Shown: in pieces, positions 57,229-64,000 of the stretch | Position numbering within the stretch: position 1 is the first letter of the stretch | How the letters are laid out: every line of letters begins with the position of its first letter | Source of the DNA: Zea mays | Lineage: Eukaryota; Streptophyta; Magnoliopsida; Poales; Poaceae | DNA: 64,000 nt | Assembly (NCBI RefSeq): GCF_902167145.1 | Contig: NC_050097.1 | Coordinates: 222,785,034-222,849,033, forward strand | Direction of reading: 5' to 3' | The notes under the pieces: generated by a model | Told to the model about the DNA's origin: nothing | The model's input: only the letters and a program-made list of their open reading frames with translations | Databases searched by the model: none | Made by a program: the position numbers and the translations under genes

Positions 57229-58765
57229 ATGGGTAGTCTCCAACAACCTCTCCCACCCAGGACGCTGCTCTGTTTCGGGAGTCTCCAGTTCATGTCCCTC
57301 AACGGTGGCTACGACATGGTACTCCTTCCTCCGCCTCGCGACAACGACAACGACGGCCGTCAGCCCGCCCGACGGCGGCGGAATCGACGACGTCTTCCCC
57401 CCATGGCGGAAGAGCAGAATCCGGGCCTGTCCCGTCACCTTCCCTGCCGCAGGAGGAGGAGGCGGGGCAACCATGGCCAAGCAGGAGGCGGCACCTCATT
57501 GGCTGTCGAGCGAGTCGACGACGCCGGCGCCCCAGCGGGGGACACGTCGGGCGTTGACTTCGCGTCTGAGACGAAGACGAGCGTCGTTTCCCCGCAACAC
57601 GCCAACCCCAAACGAACGGATGACGCCAGCACGCTCGCGAATGACTTGCTGGGCGTTAGCCTAACGGTGCAATCCGTCCTCGACGCGACTTCGTCACCAT
57701 CCGTCAATCAAGAGGTACCGTCCGTTTTCCACCCTGTGCCTTTTAGATTCAGCTTCGACCCACCAAGCGACCCTGCTTCGGTGGACGCTTTCATAAAGGC
57801 ATATCCTAACCTTCCGGGGTACCATATGTGGTCAACCTGGGACCGACTGACGACCGTCTCGACCTACGGGCCCCCGGGTTCGGAGGAAGATGACGAGCCC
57901 GACTCTGGTTGGGATTTCTCCGGGCTCGGTAACCCCAGTGCCATGCGAGACTTCATGACCGCATGTGACTACTGCCTCTCCGATTACTCCGATGGTGGCC
58001 ACAGCCTTGACGACGAAGACTGTGGCCCAAGTCGTGAATGTTTCCACGTCGATCTAGGGGGTCTCGACGAAGGCAACCACCTTGGTATGCCGGAGGACGG
58101 CGACCCCCCTAGGCCTGCGCCTCACGTTGACATCCTTCGGGAGCTAGCTATGGTCTCAGTCCCTGTGGGGGGTCAGGACACACAACTCGAGCAAATCCGC
58201 GGGATGCAAGCCAAGCTCGACGAGGAAGCAGGACAACTTGTGCAGCTCCGGCAGAACATCGGGCAGGAGTGGGCAGGCCGAGCACTAGCCGGAGAAGCGC
58301 GTCATCTGGCCCAGGACGTCCAGCACTGCATCACTGACGATGCCAGGGCAAGGCTGCCCTCGGCTTCCAGTGGGGTCGGCCAGAACCTGGCTGCAACAGC
58401 AATACTACTCCGAGCGATGCCGGAGCCATCCACCACCGAGGGGCGGCGTATCCAGGGAGAACACAAGAATCTCCTGGAGGATGTCGCGGTCCGACGGGCC
58501 GAAAGCTCTGTCTCCCGAAGGCAAGGGTACCCTCCGGAGCATCGCGCCGTGACTTCCCGATTCATGCGGGAAGCCTCGATCCACACCGGGCGCACGCGGG
58601 ACGCAACGCCTGCAGCCCCGAGTCGCCTTGGCAACGGGCACCACCGCCGCGACCGTCGAGCCCACCTCGACGAGAAGGTGCGCCGAGGCTACCACCTGAG
58701 GCGTGGGGGACGCTACGACAGCGGGGAGGATAGGAGTCCCTCGCCCGAACCATCCGGTCCTCAAG
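57229..58765 (+). pseudogene. gag: Gag N-terminal region of gypsy element VI, cut by element VII
   Basis: Frame open from the ATG at 57229 (MGSLQQPLPP) for 512 codons to the insertion point. The longer ORF upstream runs through the LTR and is not coding. N-terminal Arg/Pro-rich part; a conserved middle with LPGYHMWSTWDRL and AMRDFMTACDYCLSDYSDGG near residues 200-260; a charged helical region (QLEQIRGMQAKLDEEAGQLV); then Arg-rich sequence. The RNA-binding and later Gag domains lie beyond element VII, outside the window. The apparent C-terminus after 58765 is element VII LTR sequence. Confidence 0.8.
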
Positions 58766-61513
58766 TGAAGCGTCCCGATCCTTTGGGACTCAAATGTGAT
58801 ACAATTACTAGTCCCAGGAGGCTAGTAAACACATTCCTTACTTCAAATAGTACAGAGTTATTATAAAGGTTATTACAATACCGAGGTACAAGCTCGAGAG
58901 AGCCAAATTAAGAAGCGCAGTAGGAAAATATACTAGCCCAAGCCACAGGCAGAACTGGGTGCAGACACAGCCCTCTTAATCAAGCATAGCAGAAAAGAAG
59001 TCCTCGGGTGCTGAAAAACATAAATAAATCTGGGTGAATACACTAGGTATTCCGCAAGCCCACCCCGCTCCCGTAGAGAGAAAGAGACCTATAATATACA
59101 TGCTCAATTTGGTGGAGTTGTGGTCACTCATCATTTTCTTAGAGAAAGGCAGTTACTTGAAGGTTTTCCCATAGTCTTAAAAGTAACCAAAAACTCAACC
59201 ACCACTGAGCTTCCCGCTCCCGTGGCCTTAGTTTCTTTCTCAACACCTATTTATTCACACATTCCCCTTTTCATGAAACTCATAGAAAAAGCTCTAATTG
59301 CCATACCATACCAGACTCGTCCATACCAGTGGACACGGACTATTCGAATAGGTTTCAACTCTGCGCAGAGGGGTACACTTTACCCACTAGCCCGGTTTCT
59401 GCGATCTCACCATCGCGAGACCCGAATGCCGGATCTCTTTCCTTACTCGTACGTCCTAACCTTAACGGTTATCCAGAAGGAGTCAGGCCACCACCATGTC
59501 CAAACCGGACAAAACTTTCCCCCTCCTTATCCTCTCGGTGCTCCCCAGCCTTCTTAACCCTGGGGTTGGACCGCACGAGTTCGGATTGAGTGACTGCCCA
59601 CACAGTCTCGAGTGGTTGTACTATTAAAGAGTACAGGTAGTGAAGATGACAAACTGGTCCTTATATGAGGGGACAATCCTTCTGCTCACGCCTAAACCAG
59701 CTGAGCCAACACCTTAGGCCCTCCCCTAAACCAGGGAGTCCCTGATCATCCCACTCCCAAGGTGATGAGGGTGAGTACCCTTCATCGCATAATCTTTCAA
59801 AAAGAGGTTTTATTTGGAGAAACCCATTGCCCTCCTTCCCAATCCATATTTCATATTCAGAATGTATATGTTAATGCTTGGCCATCTCTTACTCACCATG
59901 CAATATTTCCCCATAATTCCCGGCCTAGGCAGTGGTAGAGAGAATAGGTAATTTATGCATCAAGGGAAGGATGGACTTGCCTTCGTTGAAGCTCTCCTGG
60001 CACAGAAGATCTACTTCCAGAAGTTCGGGCTCCGTCCCTTCTTCCGGGGCGACGGGTTCCGGATCTGCGGTCCCCGCTTCTTCTAGGAAACAGGCAATAA
60101 AACAATACATCAATAGTGGTTTACAAATTATAGTGTGTCATTTTATAACATCATTATGGTATGTGACCTTGGAAATCTTTTTTGATAATTTTTGGTGCAT
60201 AAAATATTGAGAACACTATTTAAATGGGAAAAGGGTGGAAAAGAAAAGGAAAAGAGATTTCTCCTTTCCTGGGCTGGGGACACGATTTTTGGCCCACCCC
60301 AGGCGCGAGCGCGCGCGAGAGCGCTTACGGCCCAGCGACGGTCCATGAGCGAGGGGGAGACGGCGCGGTGCGCGAGGGTGACGGCGTCGCTGCGGGCCCA
60401 CTCGCCAGCGAGAGCGGAGGGAGAAAACGGCGTTGCGGCCAGACGGCGTGGCGAACCGGCCGAGCGAGGGAGAAGGGCCGGTCGCCGGTGAGCTTGACGT
60501 CGGCTTGCCGCCGGTGGCCCGGTTCTCGGTCCAAGGAAGGGTGGTTTAGCACGGGCAGAGGCTGGCGATTCTAAGGGTAGGCTCAATTCGGCCAGAGGGG
60601 GTTGGGAGGGGGCTTCGGGTTCGTGGCCTCGTAAGGGAGCTGCTCGGCTCACTTAATTTCTCGCTGGACCAATGGAGAGGGAGAGGGAGGAGGGGGAAAG
60701 GACTCACCGGAGAGGAGGACGACGACGGCGCTTCGCGAATTGCGCTCGGGTGAGGGGAGGAGGGGAGTGGCCGAGGCCGGTGCAGGGAAGAAGGAGCTCG
60801 GGGCGACCCTTTTATAGGCGCCCGAGGGGAGGGGAGCGGTGGAGCTCGGCGGACGCCGGCGAGCTGCACAGTGCCGGCCATAAATGCCGCACAGCGCCGC
60901 CGATGAGACGCCACGGTGGGGCGGTACCGGCAAGGACGTTGGTCAAGGGGGGGAGGACGGGGCGGTGCCGAACTCTTCCTGTGCGGCGAGGGGACGGCGG
61001 TGAAGGGACGGTGGGGCGTCGTATGCGGGGAGGACGATGAAGCGGCTGGCCGGTGGGGCCGGTCTGCCAGTGGGAGCGGGCGCGCGAGAGAGGGCGGCTG
61101 GCAGGTGGGGCTGGCTTGTCAGTGAGAGAGAGGCGGGGTGCGGAGCGAGCTGGCGCGCGCGTGGAGGCAGGCCGGAGATGGGCCGAGAGAGGAGGAGGAG
61201 CGCAGGCGTGAGGGGGGGGGAGGCCGCGGGTTTGGGCCGGGAGTCGGCCCAGCAGGGGGAGGGGAGGGTTTTTCTCTTTTTCTTTTTACTTTCTAACTCC
61301 TATTTCCCTTTTTGCATCTTTTTCTTTTGAACAATTTATTTTGTAGATAATCTAGGTGTTGGAAAATAGAATCTAAGTGAGGTGCTTGTGATCAAACAAA
61401 GTGTATGCATATGATGAAAGAAAATCTAAGGGAGTTCTTGGAATTAGAGGATGAAAGGAGGGGAAGGGGTAGATTAGGGTTTCAAATCTAGGTTAGGATT
61501 TTGGGATGCTACA
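58766..61513 (-). repeat. 3' LTR of element VII
   Basis: 2748 bp, TGAAGCGTCCC...GGGATGCTACA on the plus strand. The minus-strand TATAAAAG at 60809-60816 is the likely promoter. The stretch 60300-61260 is very GC-rich and gives long chance ORFs on both strands, none conserved-looking. Confidence 0.85.
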
Positions 61514-61530
61514 AACCTACCCCACTTAAA
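61514..61530 (-). promoter_or_regulatory. Polypurine tract of element VII
   Basis: TTTAAGTGGGGTAGGTT on the minus strand, directly before the LTR start TGTAGCATCCC. Confidence 0.8.
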
Positions 61531-61549
61531 GGAATCTCACCCTCGAGAT

Positions 61550-64000
61550 TCAGACGGGGCTCGAGAAAAGGTAAGGGTATTCCTTCCTTAGAGAGTCCTC
61601 ACTTTCCCAGGTGGCTTCCTCTTCTCCATCTCTGCTCCACTAAACCTTACAGAGTTTCACTTCTGAGTTGCGGGTCCTTCTGACTGCTGAGTCGAGAATC
61701 TTCACTGGCTTTTCCCGGTACTGGAGATCCTTTTGAATCTGAATTGCATCTGCCTCGATGCGGGTTTCTGGTACCTTTAGGCATTTGCGGAGTTGAGACA
61801 CATGGAACACATTGTGAATATCTGACATGGATTCTGGTCTCAAGACGGTATGCTGCGGGCCCTATTCGGGAAATGACGGGGTAGGGACCGACAAAACGTG
61901 GTGCCAGTTTTCCTTTCATTTGGAACCTTTTGACACCACGCATCGGGGAGACCTTGAGATAAACGAAATCTCCTTCCTCAAAACTGAGTTCCCTTCGTCT
62001 ATTGTCTGCGTAACTCTTCTGTCGACTCTGAGCTTCAAGTAACCTCCTGCGGATTAAAGCGACTTTTTCTTCGGCTTCTTTAACAAAGTCGGGTCCTTCT
62101 AGTGTCCTTTCCCCCACATTGGACCACATTAGGGGAGTCTGGCATTTTCTTCCATACAGTGCTTCGAATGGTGACATTTTGATGCTGGCCTGATGGCTGT
62201 TGTTGTACGAGAATTCGGCGTACGACAAACTGGACTCCCAATCTCTGTCGAAAGTTAACACGCAGGCTCTGAGTAAATCTTCGAGGACCTTGTTGACTCT
62301 TTCGGTTTGACCATCTGACTAGGGATGATAAGCGGTGCTGAAATCTAGCTTGGTGCCCATTGCTTGCTGAAGGCCCTTCCAAAATTTTGAAGTGAACTGC
62401 GTTCCTCTATCTGATACTATCTTCCATGGAATGCCATGGAGTCTGACTATCTCTTTAAGGTATATTCGGGCAAGGGCGGCTCCTCCAAAAGTGGTCTTTA
62501 CTGGAACGAAGTGGGCCACCTTGGTGAGACGATCGATTATTACCCATATGGAATCATTTCCTTTCCGTGATCTGTGCAGTCCGGTTACGAAATCCATGCC
62601 TATTTCTTCCCACTTCCATTCGGGTATTGGGAGGGGTTGAAGTAGGCCTGCAGGCTTCTGATGTTCGGCCTTTGTTCGCTGACAGGTGTCACATCGGGCC
62701 ACATACTGTGCTATTTCCTTCTTCATCCCTTTCCACCAGTATCTGGCCTTGAGGTCTAGGTACATCTTGGTGGTCCCTGGGTGGATAGAGTAAGCTGAGT
62801 TGTGGGCTTCATTGAGCAGGGTTTCTCGTGCCTCTCCCACTGGCACACACAGGCGGTTCTTGAACTAGAGGACTCCTTGCTCGTCTGTCCTAAGGTCCGG
62901 AGGTTGCTCCTTGCGAGCTCTTTCCATAAGCCTGGCTGTCCGTCCAGGCGTTGAGCCTTGCATATGAGATCTTCTAGATTTGGCTTGACTTCCAGGCTAC
63001 CGTTGTCTCCCAGACATGCATTCAGCTGAGCTGATTCTTTCTTCCAAACTTCCAGAAAGTTGGTTCCTTTAATCCCGAAAGGTTTTCGGCTGAGGGCGTC
63101 TGCTACCACGTTGGCCTTCCCGGGGTGGTAGTGGATTTCGAGGTCATAATCCTTGATCAATTCAAGTCATCTTCTTTGACGGAGGTTGAGGTCCGGTTGC
63201 GTGAAGATGTACTTCAGACTCTTGTGATCAGTGAAGATGTGGCATTTGTTCCCGATCAGATAATGCCTCCATATTTTAGGGCGCGCACTATGGCTGCCAA
63301 TTCCAGATCGTGGGTAGGGTAGTTCTGCTCGTGCGGCTTGAGTAAGCGGGATGCATAAGCAATGACCTTCTCATTTTGCATCAAGACACACCCTAAGCCT
63401 TGCTTGGAAGCATCACAGAAGATGACAAAATCCTGGTGTATATCTGGCAGAGTCAAAACTGGTGCGGTTGTAAGCTTCTCCTTGATGAATTGGAAACTTT
63501 CCTCACATTTGGGAGTCCACACAAACTTATTGTCCTTTTTGAGAAGTTCGGTCATGGGTTTTGCTATGCTGGAGAATCCCTTGATAAAGCGGCGGTAATA
63601 CCCTGCCATTCCCAGAAAGCTTCGCACTTCACTGACGTTGGATGGTTGCTTCTAATTTGAAACAGCTTCTACCTTGGATGGGTCCACTTCTATCCCTTCT
63701 GCAGTCAAGATATGCCCCAGGAAAGCTATCTTCTCTAACCAGAACTCACACTTGCTGAGTTTAGCATAAAGTTGATGTGCTCTGAGTCTTCCGAGGACGA
63801 TTCGAAGGTGATGCTCGTGGTCCTTGCGACTCTTGGAATATATGAGGATGTCGTCGATAAAGACCACGACAAACTTATCCAATTTTTCCATAAATACCTT
63901 ATTCATGAGGTTCATGAAAAAGGCGGGTGCGTTTGTTAGCCCAAATGGCATCACTGTGAATTCATATTGCCCGTATCTGGTGACGAATGCAGTCTTGTGA
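61550..64000 (-). pseudogene. pol: Gypsy Pol of element VII: RT, RNase H, integrase and chromodomain, degenerate
   Basis: Readable from the right edge leftwards: RT with [16 protein letters not shown] and [15 protein letters not shown] (63954-63652); RNase H with [16 protein letters not shown] and [17 protein letters not shown] (63627-63256); the ADALSRK segment (63160-62756); integrase zinc motif CDTCQRTKA and core IIDRLTKVAHFVP, SDRGTQFTSKFW (62846-62319), AEFSYNNSHQASI (62261-61850); linker and chromodomain (61843-61550). Breaks: in-frame stops at 63652-63654, 63167-63169, 62865-62867, 62319-62321 and 61640-61642, and frameshifts near 63268-63276 and 61845. Many fit single C-to-T type changes of Trp or Gln codons. 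Non-functional. Confidence 0.92.

Larger units (their letters stand above)
55841..64000 (+). mobile_element. Element VI: Ty3/gypsy-type LTR retrotransposon, left part, split by element VII
   Basis: 5' LTR 55841-57168, PBS from 57171, gag from 57229, interrupted at 58766 by element VII and not resumed in the window. The LTR starts TGTCGGAGACCATAATTAGG and the PBS is TGGCGCGCCAGGTAGGGG. Together with a Gag rich in Asp/Ser/Cys this looks like the large non-chromoviral maize gypsy elements. Family name and lineage are inference. TSD candidate AAGGA (55836-55840); the right end is not visible. Confidence 0.8.
58766..64000 (-). mobile_element. Element VII: decayed Ty3/gypsy chromovirus (Del/Tekay-like), minus strand, cut by window end
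   Basis: 3' LTR 58766-61513, PPT at 61514-61530 (minus strand), then pol on the minus strand running off the right edge. Order along the element (RT, RNase H, integrase, chromodomain) and motifs ([43 protein letters not shown]) place it in Ty3/gypsy; the C-terminal chromodomain makes it a chromovirus. LTR length of 2.7 kb fits the Del/Tekay group. Multiple stops and frameshifts show it is inactive. Inserted in the gag of element VI. Confidence 0.9.

Noticed and set aside
58766..58866. C-terminus of the same frame as an intact gag end
   Set aside because: It is LTR sequence of element VII read through by chance.
59120..59589. 145- and 86-codon plus-strand ORFs
   Set aside because: Within the element VII LTR. 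They overlap each other in different frames and lack domain features.
60143..61330. Several overlapping Arg/Gly/Pro-rich ORFs
   Set aside because: Found on both strands of the GC-rich LTR of element VII, with no conserved motif.
1..64000. A new cellular defence, metabolic or regulatory system
   Set aside because: All long coding regions are retrotransposon gag/pol or a PPR gene. No operon-like or unfamiliar conserved gene set is visible.

Overview
The window is nuclear DNA of a large, repeat-rich grass genome. Maize or a close relative fits best: the LTR retrotransposons are stacked in one another, the commonest family is a Maximus/SIRE-lineage Ty1/copia element resembling the maize Opie/Ji group, and the right end holds Ty3/gypsy elements with long GC-rich LTRs. 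The organism is inferred from element style only. No rRNA, tRNA, CRISPR array or bacterial-type operon was found.

Layout. (1) 1-16146: right part of a plus-strand copia element ('host-A'; gag 3' end, pol, 3' LTR), split by an intact minus-strand copia element I (1260-10744, TSD GGATA). (2) 16147-20198: right part of an old non-coding copia element V, ending in its 269-bp LTR. (3) 20199-24541: low-copy DNA holding the last five exons of a small coiled-coil gene (plus strand) and a P-class PPR gene (minus strand), frameshifted in this copy. (4) 24542-50241: a complete element V (TSD ACGAC) containing a complete host copia element 'host-B' (26640-46189, TSD ATTAC), itself split by minus-strand copia element IV (32521-42574, TSD ACGTC), whose left end is rearranged. 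(5) 50242-54585: second copy of the low-copy block, with an intact PPR gene. (6) 54586-54809: a third, partial copy of the PPR upstream region, then a 200-bp hAT-type MITE and single-copy-looking DNA. (7) 55841-64000: a gypsy element VI (5' LTR, PBS, gag start) interrupted by a decayed minus-strand gypsy chromovirus VII that leaves the window.

Parts 1-3 and 4-5 are two units of one tandem duplication with a period of about 30 kb. The nested insertions date it. Element V (LTRs about 3% different by eye) and then the host copia element (LTRs about 0.5% different) came before the duplication. Elements I and IV (LTRs identical or nearly so) came after it, one in each daughter copy. A sharp step in divergence just upstream of the PPR gene suggests that the duplication arose by unequal crossing-over between two older PPR paralogues.

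Cellular genes are few: the PPR gene, its broken duplicate, and two copies of the coiled-coil 3' gene fragment. I see no new defence, biosynthetic or regulatory system. The most interesting content is structural: the duplication history, a template-switch rearrangement in element IV, and a gag/pol junction that looks built for splicing.
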